NCBI GenBank assembly: GCA_900455085.1
Contig: UGTZ01000001.1
Span: 2,386,501 to 2,450,500, forward strand
DNA from: Providencia rettgeri
Lineage (GTDB): Bacteria; Pseudomonadota; Gammaproteobacteria; Enterobacterales; Enterobacteriaceae
Reading direction: 5' to 3'
Length of the DNA stretch: 64,000 nt
The first letter of the stretch is position 1. Each line of letters starts with the position of its first letter. Positions 1 to 8,275 of this stretch are shown in pieces. The position numbers and the translations under genes are program-made. The notes under the pieces were generated by a model. That model worked only from the letters and a program-made list of their open reading frames with translations. It made no database searches and was not told the origin of the DNA.

Positions 1-186
1 CTGTGACTTATCTTGGTCAGCAATCGCAATGGGAGCATTATGTAAAGAACCGGGTGTCACCGTTGCCGACGAATAAATCGATACCGTAAAAGCAAAGACA
101 ATCAAGGCTAGCATTGCTTTATCGCGGCCCAGACTGCGCAATTCTTTGATTCCTAAATTAAATATATTCTGAATTTTACGTATCAT
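1..186 (-). CDS. yhhJ: ABC-2 type transporter permease YhhJ (partial, N-terminus only)
   Basis: Only the first 62 codons lie in the window; the rest runs off the left edge. The start ATG at 186-184 is two bases after the rbbA stop, so it is the third gene of the operon. The N-terminus has a short basic stretch, then a hydrophobic segment (about residues 26-42) followed by a periplasmic-looking part, as in ABC-2 permeases of the YhhJ family. E. coli has the same order yhiI-rbbA-yhhJ. Its role would be the membrane subunit of a drug or small-molecule exporter working with RbbA and the HlyD-type adaptor; the substrate is unknown. Confidence 0.85.
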   Translation of the reverse strand, partial: MIRKIQNIFNLGIKELRSLGRDKAMLALIVFAFTVSIYSSATVTPGSLHNAPIAIADQDKSQ

Positions 187-188
187 CA

Positions 189-2945
189 CTATGCCTCCTG
201 CTTTTTCAGGAATAAAACACTTAGCCCAATAACCAGTGGTACGGTGATCAGTAATGGAATAAATGATGACTGTAAATCGAATAAATTTAATCCCTTAGAG
301 AAGGTTCCTCGCGTGATAGTCAGAAAGTGCGACGTTGGATAAACCATTCCAACCCAACGGCCAATACCCTCCAATGATGAGACAGGGTCAATCATTCCTG
401 AAAACTGAGTTGCTGGTATCAACGTGATGATAGAAGTACCAAAAATTGCCGCAATTTGGCTTTTCATAAAGCATGAAATTAGTAGTCCCATACCTGTTGC
501 AATACTAATATACAGAAATGCTGCCAGCGTTAATGTCAGAAAGCTACCTTTAAATTCAACACCAAATATATACACTGATAATATGCACAGTAATACAAAG
601 TTAAACATGCCTAATAAAATGTAAGGGAGCTGTTTTCCAAGTAAAAATTCTAATTTGGTGATCGGGGTGACATAAAGATTGATAATCGAACCAAGTTCTT
701 TTTCCCGAACAACACTTAACGCACTCAACATGGCAGGGATCATCATTAATAATAATGGAATAACCGCGGGAACAATCGCTGGTAAGCTACGAACATCTGG
801 GTTATATCGATATCGAGTTTCAATATCGATAGCGGGCATACCAGCAACACCAACGGGTTGGCGAGCTGCCATCGTACTTAGCCATGCTAAGTGCATTGCT
901 TGTACATAGCCACGCACAGTTTCAGCACGGTTTGGCATGGCACCATCAATCCACACGCCAATTTTAACGTTATTACCACGGGCAACATCCCTTGCAAAAT
1001 TAGGTGGAATTTCAATCGCAACAGTAACATCACCGCTACGCATTTTTGCCTCTAAGTCATCATAATCTTTAATTGGTGGTTGTTCGATAAAGTAACGTGA
1101 GCCTGCTAAGTTCAGAGTATATCCCTGACTTAGCCCTGTTTGGTCGCGATCGAGTACTGAAAAACGTAAATTTTCTACATCCATACTAATACCGTAACCC
1201 ATGATAAACATGAGAATTACAGTTCCCAATAACGCCAATGTAGAACGGACAGGATCTCGACGCAATTCCATGCCTTCCCGGATGGAATAACTAAATAACC
1301 GACGTAAACTAAAGCGTTTTTTCAACGCTTCAGTCGCTTGTTCTTTCAGTTCAGGGTCAACATGGAACTCAGGCGCAGTTTCTTGCCCTTGCCCTGCATC
1401 ACCTACCGCATCTTGCAAATAAGCAATAAAAGTTTCTTCTAATGTCGCTAATCCGCGTTTTTTGGTTAAGTTTGCAGGCGTATCACAATCAAGTACCTTT
1501 CCTGCATGCATTAATGAAATCCGGTCACAGCGTTCGGCTTCATTCATAAAGTGAGTTGAGATAAAAATTGTGACGCCGTCACGCCTTGATAAATCGACCA
1601 TTAAATTCCAGAACATATCTCTGGCAACAGGGTCCACTCCTGACGTTGGCTCATCGAGGATTAACATTTCAGGTTCATGAATAACAGCGACAGCTAAAGA
1701 TAACCGTTGACGAATTCCTAAAGGCAAATCATCAGGCATAGTATCCCTGACTTCCTCGAGTTCAAATCGTTGACACATATCATCAATGCGTTGTGCGATT
1801 TTTTCTTCTGGAATATGAAAGAGTTTTGCATGCAGTTCAAGGTTTTGCTCAACACTGAGTTCACTATATAACGAGAAAGCTTGCGACATATAACCGACGC
1901 GTTTGCGTGTTTCGATATCCTTAGGATCAATTTCTTGACCGAATAGCCATGCTTGACCTTCACTGGCTTGCAATAACCCCGTCAACATTTTCATGGTGGT
2001 CGATTTACCACACCCATTGGAGCCTAAAAAACCGAAAATCTCCCCTTTCGGAATTTTAAAATTAACATGGTCAACAGCGACAAAGTTGCCAAAACGCATG
2101 GTTAGGTCTTGAGCCTCAATGGCAATAATATTGTCTTTTGTGGTATCACGCGCAGGGATCACAACCTTTTTGTGCCCGCTACGCTTTTCTTCTGGTAGTA
2201 ATTGAATAAACGCAGCTTCAAGGTCATCACATTGCGTCTGTGCTTTTAATTCAGATGCATGGCCAGTGGCAAGCACCTTGCCATCATCCATTGCCACTAA
2301 CCAATCAAAACGTTCGGCTTCTTCCATATAAGCTGTTGCGACCAAAACACTCATATTGGTTTGTCGCAAACGAATACGATCGATTAAATCCCAAAATTGT
2401 GCACGAGATAACGGGTCAACCCCAGTGGTAGGTTCATCTAAAATTAATAAATCGGGATCATGAATTAACGCACAGCATAATCCCAACTTTTGTTTCATGC
2501 CTCCTGATAATTTGCCAGCAGGACGGTCTTTAAAGGGTGCAAGCCCTGTACTTTCAAGTAAATCTTGAATGCGATATTCACGCTCAGCTTTTGATTGACC
2601 AAATAAACGCCCAAAAAAATCGACGTTTTCATAAACAGATAATGTATGGTAGAGATTCTTCCCTAAACCTTGTGGCATGTAAGCGATGCGAGGGCAAACA
2701 GCTCGGCGGTGTTCAATGTCATTCATATCACCATCAAGTACCGTTATTTGGCCTTCTTGAATCACTCTTGCCCCCGCGATCAGAGAAATCAAGCTTGATT
2801 TTCCTACACCATCTGGACCAATCAACCCAACCATTTTTCTTGCTGGGATGGAAAGCACAATGTCATCCAACGCACAATTATCACCATAATGCTGGCTGAC
2901 ATGCTGTATATCGATAATCACATCATCCATCAGTTTATTGGTCAT
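189..2945 (-). CDS. rbbA: ribosome-associated ATPase / ABC exporter fusion RbbA
   Basis: A 918-residue protein with two ABC ATPase domains followed by an ABC-2 permease. The first domain has Walker A GPDGVGKSS (residues 43-51), signature LSGGMKQK and Walker B LLILDEPT. The second has Walker A GSNGCGKST and Walker B MLILDEPTSGVDP, but its signature is degenerate (LPLGIRQR), as I recall from E. coli RbbA. Residues from about 560 on form the permease, with hydrophobic segments near 575 and several after 730. E. coli RbbA was described as a ribosome-bound ATPase, yet its fusion to a permease and its operon partners suggest export. The start overlaps the yhiI stop by four bases (ATGA), which means translational coupling. 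Confidence 0.92.
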   Translation of the reverse strand: MTNKLMDDVIIDIQHVSQHYGDNCALDDIVLSIPARKMVGLIGPDGVGKSSLISLIAGARVIQEGQITVLDGDMNDIEHRRAVCPRIAYMPQGLGKNLYHTLSVYENVDFFGRLFGQSKAEREYRIQDLLESTGLAPFKDRPAGKLSGGMKQKLGLCCALIHDPDLLILDEPTTGVDPLSRAQFWDLIDRIRLRQTNMSVLVATAYMEEAERFDWLVAMDDGKVLATGHASELKAQTQCDDLEAAFIQLLPEEKRSGHKKVVIPARDTTKDNIIAIEAQDLTMRFGNFVAVDHVNFKIPKGEIFGFLGSNGCGKSTTMKMLTGLLQASEGQAWLFGQEIDPKDIETRKRVGYMSQAFSLYSELSVEQNLELHAKLFHIPEEKIAQRIDDMCQRFELEEVRDTMPDDLPLGIRQRLSLAVAVIHEPEMLILDEPTSGVDPVARDMFWNLMVDLSRRDGVTIFISTHFMNEAERCDRISLMHAGKVLDCDTPANLTKKRGLATLEETFIAYLQDAVGDAGQGQETAPEFHVDPELKEQATEALKKRFSLRRLFSYSIREGMELRRDPVRSTLALLGTVILMFIMGYGISMDVENLRFSVLDRDQTGLSQGYTLNLAGSRYFIEQPPIKDYDDLEAKMRSGDVTVAIEIPPNFARDVARGNNVKIGVWIDGAMPNRAETVRGYVQAMHLAWLSTMAARQPVGVAGMPAIDIETRYRYNPDVRSLPAIVPAVIPLLLMMIPAMLSALSVVREKELGSIINLYVTPITKLEFLLGKQLPYILLGMFNFVLLCILSVYIFGVEFKGSFLTLTLAAFLYISIATGMGLLISCFMKSQIAAIFGTSIITLIPATQFSGMIDPVSSLEGIGRWVGMVYPTSHFLTITRGTFSKGLNLFDLQSSFIPLLITVPLVIGLSVLFLKKQEA

Positions 2946-4012
2946 TGTGGTAATCTCACCTCAAGTTCAGCAGGCCAAGATTCATTCGGATCCAAACGTA
3001 CATACGCTTTACCAGGTAACCCTGTTTTGACATATTCTAAGTGTTGCTCTAATAACTCAGGGGAAATACGCGCACGTACTCTGAACATCAATTTTAAGCG
3101 TTCATTTTGTGTTTCTACGGTTTTGGGTGTGAATTGTGCAACACTTGCCACGAACGTGGTTTTTGCTGGGATCACGATGTTTGGTGCAGCATCAAGGATA
3201 ATGTGAACATCACTGCCTAAGGCAACTTTACCTGCATCTTCAGTCGGTAAGAAAAAGGTCATATACACATCACTTAAATCGACCATATTCAAGACCCGCC
3301 CACCAGCGCCAAGTACCTCTCCAGGCTCAGCGACACGATATTGAATACGCCCGTTCCTTGGCGCTTTTAGAATGCTATCATCTAAGTCCGCAATAATACG
3401 ACGTTCCGTTGCTGTCGCTGCATCAACACGGTTTTTCGCTTGAACAATACCGGCGCTTGCAGAATCAATCGCTGATGTCGCGGCGGCAACTTGTGCTTTT
3501 GACGCCTCCAGTGCTGCGCGAGCACCTTGCATCTGCGCTGTATCATCATCGACTTGTTGTTGAGAAACAGCATTGGTTCTTACCAAAGCTCTAGAGCGAT
3601 TTAACCGTTTTTGTGCAGCGTCTAATTCCGCTTCACGTTGACGAACAACGGCTTGAGCAGCAACTTTTTCACTTTTTCGTTGGGCTAAAGCAGATTCGGC
3701 TGTCGTCACTGCACTAATCGCTTGGCGCAACTGGGCTTGTACTTCATGAAGCTGCTCTTGAAGCGCTCGAGTATCCATACGAGCAAGTTCTTGGCCTTCT
3801 TTAACAAAATCCCCTTCTTTGACGTTAATCGTTTCAATGCGCCCTGCAGTCTTAGTCGCAATATCAATTTCCGTTGCTTCTATACGGCCATTACTTTGTG
3901 CAAATCCAGCAGGTAGCCCACCTGAATTAACATTCCAGTAATAAAAACCACCCGCAACAATAATTATTATTAAAATGATGTAAAAAGATATTTTTTGCTT
4001 ATTTATTTTCAT
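2942..4012 (-). CDS. yhiI: HlyD/EmrA-type membrane fusion protein YhiI
   Basis: First gene of the yhiI-rbbA-yhhJ operon and the periplasmic adaptor of the exporter. One N-terminal membrane anchor (FYIILIIIIVAGGFYYW) is followed by a lipoyl/barrel half (GRIEATEIDIATKTAGRI), a long alanine/glutamine-rich coiled coil of about 110 residues, and the second barrel half (LKAPRNGRIQYRVAEPGEVL). I chose the ATG at 4012, giving 356 residues, because AAAGGGA lies about four bases upstream and the length matches E. coli YhiI. An upstream in-frame ATG at 4042 would add ten residues with no better binding site. Confidence 0.9.
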   Translation of the reverse strand: MKINKQKISFYIILIIIIVAGGFYYWNVNSGGLPAGFAQSNGRIEATEIDIATKTAGRIETINVKEGDFVKEGQELARMDTRALQEQLHEVQAQLRQAISAVTTAESALAQRKSEKVAAQAVVRQREAELDAAQKRLNRSRALVRTNAVSQQQVDDDTAQMQGARAALEASKAQVAAATSAIDSASAGIVQAKNRVDAATATERRIIADLDDSILKAPRNGRIQYRVAEPGEVLGAGGRVLNMVDLSDVYMTFFLPTEDAGKVALGSDVHIILDAAPNIVIPAKTTFVASVAQFTPKTVETQNERLKLMFRVRARISPELLEQHLEYVKTGLPGKAYVRLDPNESWPAELEVRLPQ

Positions 4013-4325
4013 ACCATCCCTTTCCATTAAATGAGAAAACAAGGAACAACAATTATTTTGATTATTAACCTGGTAAATATTAATAAAACGATATAACTGT
4101 CCTATATGCTAAATAAATACAACTAAGACAAAAGTAATAATTTTTTATTTTTTAACTATGTTAGTACGTGTAAACACAGTTATTAAATTAGCTATCTATC
4201 TAATTTAATAACATTTTATCAGCATTTAAGTTAAGTGAAGTTGCCTTGTGTCACAAAAAGGTAGAATAGACAGATAAAAACAATAATAAGGCATTAATTG
4301 TATACATTTAATTCAATATATAAAA
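4013..4325. other. non-coding region upstream of yhiI
   Basis: About 310 AT-rich bases between the yhiI start and the terminator of the acetyltransferase gene. It must hold the yhiI promoter (minus strand). I see no convincing reading frame or clear operator in it. Confidence 0.6.
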
Positions 4326-4359
4326 AATAAAGCCAGTCAATTAGTTTACTGGCTTTATT
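4326..4359. terminator. Rho-independent terminator after the GNAT gene
   Basis: A perfect 12-base inverted repeat, AATAAAGCCAGT (4326-4337) and ACTGGCTTTATT (4348-4359), with a ten-base loop. On the minus strand it follows the acetyltransferase stop by about 25 bases and is followed by a T-rich stretch. Confidence 0.8.
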
Positions 4360-4383
4360 AATAGCATTTGATTTGAATAAATA

Positions 4384-4860
4384 TTAGCAAGCAAATTCAA
4401 CTATCGTTTTCTCGTCCATTCGGTAACGAACCCACTCATCTTGTGGTTGCGCGCCTATGCTTTTATAGAAATCAATTGCTGGCTGATTCCAATCAAGCAC
4501 GCTCCATTCCAGACGCTGGCATTTTCGATCTACGGCTAATTTTGCAATATGTTTCAATAGTTTTTTCCCGGCTCCTGCTCCCCTAAAATCAGGAGATACA
4601 TATAAATCCTCTAAATAGATACCGCTATTACCTAACCATGTTGAATAACTTGTAAAGAATACGGCATACCCTGCTGGGTGCCCATCGACATAACAAATCA
4701 ATGCTTCAGTGCTTGAATTTTCATCGAATAAAGAATTTTCGATATCAGCAACTGTTGCTTTCACTTCATGACGTGCTTTTTCGTAATCCGCAAGTTCAAT
4801 GATCATATCTAATATCAAAGCGGCATCTTGGTGGGTTGCTGACTTTATTTCTACGTTCAT
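4384..4860 (-). CDS. GNAT family N-acetyltransferase, SSAT-like
   Basis: A 158-residue acetyl-CoA-dependent N-acetyltransferase. The acetyl-CoA-binding motif is visible as LEDLYVSPDFRGAGAGKKLL, followed by the strand RLEWSVLDWNQPAIDFYKSIGA. The N-terminal ELADYEKARHEV and the LEDLYV segment resemble the spermidine/spermine N1-acetyltransferase-like branch of the family, but the substrate cannot be read from sequence and may be a polyamine, amino acid or thialysine. I prefer the ATG at 4860 (MNVEIKSATHQD) because the family usually starts a few residues before this first strand; the frame is open back to 4917. It stands alone with its own terminator. Confidence 0.8.
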   Translation of the reverse strand: MNVEIKSATHQDAALILDMIIELADYEKARHEVKATVADIENSLFDENSSTEALICYVDGHPAGYAVFFTSYSTWLGNSGIYLEDLYVSPDFRGAGAGKKLLKHIAKLAVDRKCQRLEWSVLDWNQPAIDFYKSIGAQPQDEWVRYRMDEKTIVEFAC

Positions 4861-5021
4861 TTGGGGGTCTCTTATCTTTTGAATCCTAATTTTAAACGCT
4901 ACTAACGAAGAACCCAATTCACAGCAGTATTATTCATTTCTTCGGGTATGATATAAGTATCATTTATATCTGTGGATATACTTAATTTAACAATAATAAT
5001 CAAACAACGCATTTCTGGACA

Positions 5022-5051
5022 TTGTTTGCCAAAGACTATGTTTGCTATGAT
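5022..5051 (+). promoter_or_regulatory. candidate sigma-70 promoter for the ABC-F leader
   Basis: TTGTTT (5022-5027) and TATGAT (5046-5051) are separated by 18 bases. Transcription would start near 5058, leaving a leader of about 220 bases before the ABC-F start codon, which agrees with the leader peptide and hairpins seen there. Inferred from sequence only. Confidence 0.45.
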
Positions 5052-5093
5052 TATCTCATGGATTAACTTAACAAATATTAAGGAGGCTAATCT

Positions 5094-5177
5094 ATGCTGT
5101 TGTGTGATCTTATTGAATACTCACACTTCTTTGGTAATCGCCAGAGCTCAGGCTTTCACAGTTTTATACTGCGATAA
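5094..5177 (+). CDS. 27-residue leader peptide upstream of the ABC-F gene
   Basis: A short frame starting MLLCDLIEYS and ending HSFILR, preceded by a near-perfect Shine-Dalgarno AAGGAGG seven bases before its ATG, far stronger than that of the downstream ABC-F gene. Its last third overlaps one arm of a hairpin, GCTCAGGC (5146-5153) paired with GCCTGAGC (5182-5189). A well-translated small peptide overlapping RNA structure in a long leader is the usual layout of ribosome-stalling attenuators such as those of erm and some antibiotic-resistance ABC-F genes. That analogy is inference; the peptide itself matches no family I recognise. Confidence 0.6.
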   Translation: MLLCDLIEYSHFFGNRQSSGFHSFILR

Positions 5178-5280
5178 CCCTGCCTGAGCGAAGCTACTAA
5201 AGAAAATCTTCCCTCAGCTTACTGGGTTGTCGTGACGACTATACCCTGGCATTTTTATGCCTAAAATTTGAGTAAGCTAT
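5146..5280 (+). promoter_or_regulatory. leader RNA hairpins sequestering the ABC-F ribosome binding site
   Basis: AGCTTACT at 5216-5223 is exactly complementary to AGTAAGCT at 5271-5278, the eight bases directly before the ABC-F ATG. Inside this long-range pair are two local hairpins: GGGT/ACCC with GTCG/CGAC (5224-5246) and GGCAT/ATGCC (5248-5261). Upstream, GCTCAGGC (5146-5153) pairs with GCCTGAGC (5182-5189) across the end of the leader peptide. Together these would hide the start site unless a ribosome on the leader peptide changes the fold. Confidence 0.55.
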
Positions 5281-7042
5281 GAGCACTTTATTAACTGTAA
5301 AATCACTAAATTACGATACTTCAACCTCGACTTTATTGAATGATATCTCTTTTACCGTTCAACAAGGCGACCGTATTGGTTTAATTGGCCATAACGGAAG
5401 CGGGAAAAGTACATTATTGAAGCTAATAACCCAGCAGTTGTTCCCTAATAATGGCAGTATTACTTATGCGAATCACTGTGTTACTGCTTATATTGAACAA
5501 CATTTACCCGATGATATTGCTTCCTTGACACTGCTTGATGCACTGGTTCAAAAATTACCTGAACAAGACAAAGTCACTGAGCGCTGGCGGGCTGAAGTTT
5601 TATTATCAGAATTAGGTTTTACACCTGAACAATGGGAACAAAAAGTTAATGCCATCAGTGGAGGGCAACATACTCGTTTGCTTCTAGGTCGTGCTTTAAT
5701 TGAGCAGCCCGATTTACTACTACTTGATGAACCAAGTAACCATTTAGATTTACCCACACTTTTTTGGTTAGGTAATTTCTTACAGTCATGGAAAGGCAGT
5801 TTCGTACTCGTGTCTCACGACCAATCATTATTAGATAAAGTGAGTAACTGTACTTGGATTTTACGAGATAAATCACTGCATTTTTATCGGTTACCTTGCA
5901 GTGCAGCACGGCAAGCATTGAGTGAAAAAGACATCACTGATGCACGTCGTAATCAAGCCGAGCAAAAAGAAATTGACCGTATTACATCAAGTGCCAAGCG
6001 CTTAGCTATTTGGGGGCATGTGTATGACAATGAAGCCTTATCACGCAAAGCCAAGCAGATGGAAAAACATATTGTTCGGCTTAAAGATGCCCAAACTGAG
6101 TTAACTGAAGGCTATCAATGGAAGCTTGCTTTAAATGGCAAAGCGATTCCTGCAGATAGAGTTTTGGAGTTGGAAAACACTGTTGTTTCAACACCGAATG
6201 GAAATCAGTTGTTTTAAAACGGCATATCATCAAGTGAAAAGTGGTGACCGTATCGCCATCATGGGCGCTAATGGCTGTGGTAAATCGACACTATTACGTC
6301 TACTTTGGCAATGTTATCAACAAGATTTGCGTTATAGCTCGCAATTGAAGTTTCACCCAGCAATCAGTGCTGGTTATTATGACCAACAATTAGAGCAGCT
6401 AAATGATAATGATAGCCTACTAGAGGCACTACGTCATTTTGCACCTTTAACCGATGAACAACGAAAAAATGGCCTTGATTGGCGCTGGTTTTGCTTATTC
6501 ACGCCATCAACAGAAAGTAGTAACACTGAGTGGTGGAGAACGCGCTAGGTTATTGTTTATTGGTTTAAGTTTAGCTCAGTACGAGTTGATTTTATTGGAC
6601 GAACCTACCAATCACCTTGATCTAGAAGGCAAGGAAGCGCTTTGTGAACAAATTAGCTTATTTTCTGGAGCATTATTGGTTGTAAGCCATGATAGATGGC
6701 TCATTGAAAATAGCTGCCAACGCTTCTGGTTTATCGATGATAATCGGCTAGAGGAATACCTTAATGTTGATGATATTTATCATAAAATCGAGCTGCAATC
6801 CCAGTCATTATTAACGCCTACACTTGGGAGAGATGTCTCTGTTAAATCGGCGATTAAAATTCCTTGTGAGAAACCTGCGCATGAAGATGAGCTACTAGAA
6901 ACATTACTGATATTAGAGCAAAAGTTACTTGCGGATCAAAAACGCAAACTAAGCCACCAAAAAGCCACAGTTACAACAACAGTGGATAAATGAAATAGCC
7001 CAAATACACGCTAAAATTGGACTTATAACCGATACCCCCTGA
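5279..7042 (+). CDS. ABC-F family ATPase (three single-base frameshifts)
   Basis: A soluble ABC-F protein of about 586 residues once three shifts are repaired. The first ATPase domain has Walker A GHNGSGKST, signature ISGGQHTRL and Walker B LLLLDEPSNHLD. A charged linker with KRLAIWGHVYDNEAL follows, then a second domain with GANGCGKST, LSGGERARL and LILLDEPTNHLD. No membrane segments occur. ABC-F proteins act on ribosomes, and some protect against antibiotics. It does not look like EttA, Uup, YbiT or YheS. Shifts are at TTTTAAAA (6212-6219), six A (6464-6469) and five A (6959-6963); each reads through if one base is removed. With the last one repaired the protein ends in ITDTP at 7042 instead of 6993. 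Its own binding site is weak and sequestered. Confidence 0.8.
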
Positions 7043-7063
7043 TGACGCTAAGTGATCAGGGGG
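7035..7063 (+). terminator. terminator of the ABC-F gene
   Basis: Nine-base stem CCCCCTGAT (7035-7043) and ATCAGGGGG (7055-7063) followed by CCTTCT. The repaired ABC-F stop codon lies inside the left arm. The T tract is weak, so termination may be partial. Confidence 0.6.
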
Positions 7064-7255
7064 GCCTTCTCAATAAGTCGTATACTGATATAGGATGATA
7101 GTTACAGTTTACAAAATAATTATATGTACCCTAAAATTGACCTTATTGACGAAATAATAGAAAATTGAGTACTGTTATTCATCAATAATGAAAATAATTG
7201 AATTTATTCTTTATGCCTTTCGTATGAATAAAGATTTTGTAAACTATCCAAATTA

Positions 7256-7459
7256 TTATTTTATTTTTTGTTTTTTAGCTCGCTTAAAATATGACGTTGG
7301 GACATTGGGGCAAACAACCTCTTTAAATTTAACATCTTTATTCGTATTCACAGGCTGTTCATTTTCAGAAGTAACCGGGTAGTTGCTCTGTGGTATTTTG
7401 CTTATTTCTTTCATATATAAATGCTCTTTTGCTTGTATAATATCATTCGTTTTAGCCAT
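7256..7459 (-). CDS. small hypothetical protein coupled to the PadR regulator
   Basis: A 67-residue hydrophilic, basic protein (starts MAKTNDIIQAKEHLYMKEIS, ends FKRAKKQKIK) with one cysteine and no membrane segment. It lies just after the PadR-type regulator on the same strand, 38 bases past the stop of the visible frame. If that frame has a shift near its end, the regulator would stop at 7452 and overlap this ATG by eight bases. I do not recognise the family. Its placement suggests co-transcription with the regulator; its function is unknown. Confidence 0.45.
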   Translation of the reverse strand: MAKTNDIIQAKEHLYMKEISKIPQSNYPVTSENEQPVNTNKDVKFKEVVCPNVPTSYFKRAKKQKIK

Positions 7460-7497
7460 TTGATTTTCCCTCTGCCACTAACACCGCATTGACTTGC

Positions 7498-8004
7498 TCA
7501 ATTCGTTCCAACTGCGCGGTTAATGATCTCAACGACTCTTGTTGTCTCTTCTTTTGTCAACTGTTGTATCACGATTTGGTGTCTCAACAATGACTTAAAT
7601 TTATCTACAGCACATTCAATTTCATTAGCAAATTGATTACCTGCTTTTAATTCCTGTGCATATTTTAATTTTAGTTGAACTTCTGCCAATATTTCAGCTT
7701 TGAGTAATAAAAAACAGCGACCTTCTGGAGTAATTACATAACACTTGCGCCCTTTTCCATTATCTTTACCCGCTGAAATAAACCCTAACTCTTCTAATAA
7801 CGTTAGAGTCGGATAAATTACCCCCGGACTTGGACAATAAAAACCTGCCGTTTCTTCTGCAATTTTTTTTATTAACTCATAACCATAATTAATTCCCCCT
7901 GTCAGTAAATGTAGGATATAAATCCTTAACTGTTTAGGGTTAAACATACGACTGACACTTTTACCGTTACACAAACACGGGTCTAGTTGTTGTTCACTTG
8001 CCAT
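7498..8004 (-). CDS. PadR family transcriptional regulator, YqjI/NfeR-like
   Basis: A 168-residue regulator. An N-terminal Cys-containing tail (CLCNG) precedes a PadR winged helix: LRIYILHLL, YGYELIKKI, then the conserved PSPGVIYPTLTLLEELG. A C-terminal dimerisation region follows (VDKFKSLL). The pattern resembles E. coli YqjI, a nickel-responsive repressor with a metal-binding N-terminal tail, though here the tail is short. The visible frame ends INRAVGTN; a one-base change in this region would continue it as ERIEQVNAVLVAEG to a stop at 7452, so the true C-terminus is uncertain. Operator-like palindromes and a Fur box lie just upstream. Confidence 0.8.
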   Translation of the reverse strand: MASEQQLDPCLCNGKSVSRMFNPKQLRIYILHLLTGGINYGYELIKKIAEETAGFYCPSPGVIYPTLTLLEELGFISAGKDNGKGRKCYVITPEGRCFLLLKAEILAEVQLKLKYAQELKAGNQFANEIECAVDKFKSLLRHQIVIQQLTKEETTRVVEIINRAVGTN

Positions 8005-8035
8005 TAAAACTCTCAGGGTTATTCATTCTAAAACC

Positions 8036-8090
8036 GATATATCTAATATAATAGTTACTTTTACAAAAAATGCCAGCTTTAGATATATCT
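8036..8090. promoter_or_regulatory. paired palindromes GATATATC upstream of the PadR gene
   Basis: CGATATATCTAA (8035-8046) and TTTAGATATATCTG (8078-8091) carry the same palindromic core GATATATC about 45 bases apart and in inverted order relative to their TAA/TTA flanks. PadR/YqjI-type repressors bind such paired inverted repeats in their own promoter. The assignment to this regulator is inferred from position. Confidence 0.5.
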
Positions 8091-8107
8091 GTTTTTGTGC
8101 ATAACGT

Positions 8108-8126
8108 GCTAATGATAATCATTCTT
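8108..8126. promoter_or_regulatory. Fur box
   Basis: By my alignment 16 of 19 positions match the consensus GATAATGATAATCATTATC, with the central run ATGATAATCATT intact (8112-8123). In E. coli such a box controls yqjH, divergent from yqjI. Here no gene starts to the right before the tyrP terminator, so the box could only serve the PadR gene or be a relic. Confidence 0.7.
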
Positions 8127-8237
8127 ATATGGATTATACCGACTAAATACCAATACAACAGTAAAAAATGTGCGGTAAATTGTCTAACTGAGTAAATTAT
8201 GCAGTAAATTTGAGAAAGGCTTTTAGGAAAAGAACAA

Positions 8238-8261
8238 GCCAGCCATCAAGAGACGGCTGGC
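8238..8261 (-). terminator. terminator of tyrP
   Basis: Stem GCCAGCC (8238-8244) and GGCTGGC (8255-8261) with a ten-base loop, followed on the minus strand by a T-rich run (TTGTTCTTTTCCT). It lies 14 bases after the tyrP stop. Confidence 0.75.
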
Positions 8262-8275
8262 AAGTAAACTGTTTA

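Noticed and set aside
4972..5187. 71-codon frame upstream of the ABC-F gene
   Set aside because: No ribosome binding site at its start; it overlaps, in another frame, the better supported 27-codon leader peptide.
7188..7382. 64-codon frame on the plus strand
   Set aside because: Antisense to the 67-residue gene, no binding site and no family resemblance.
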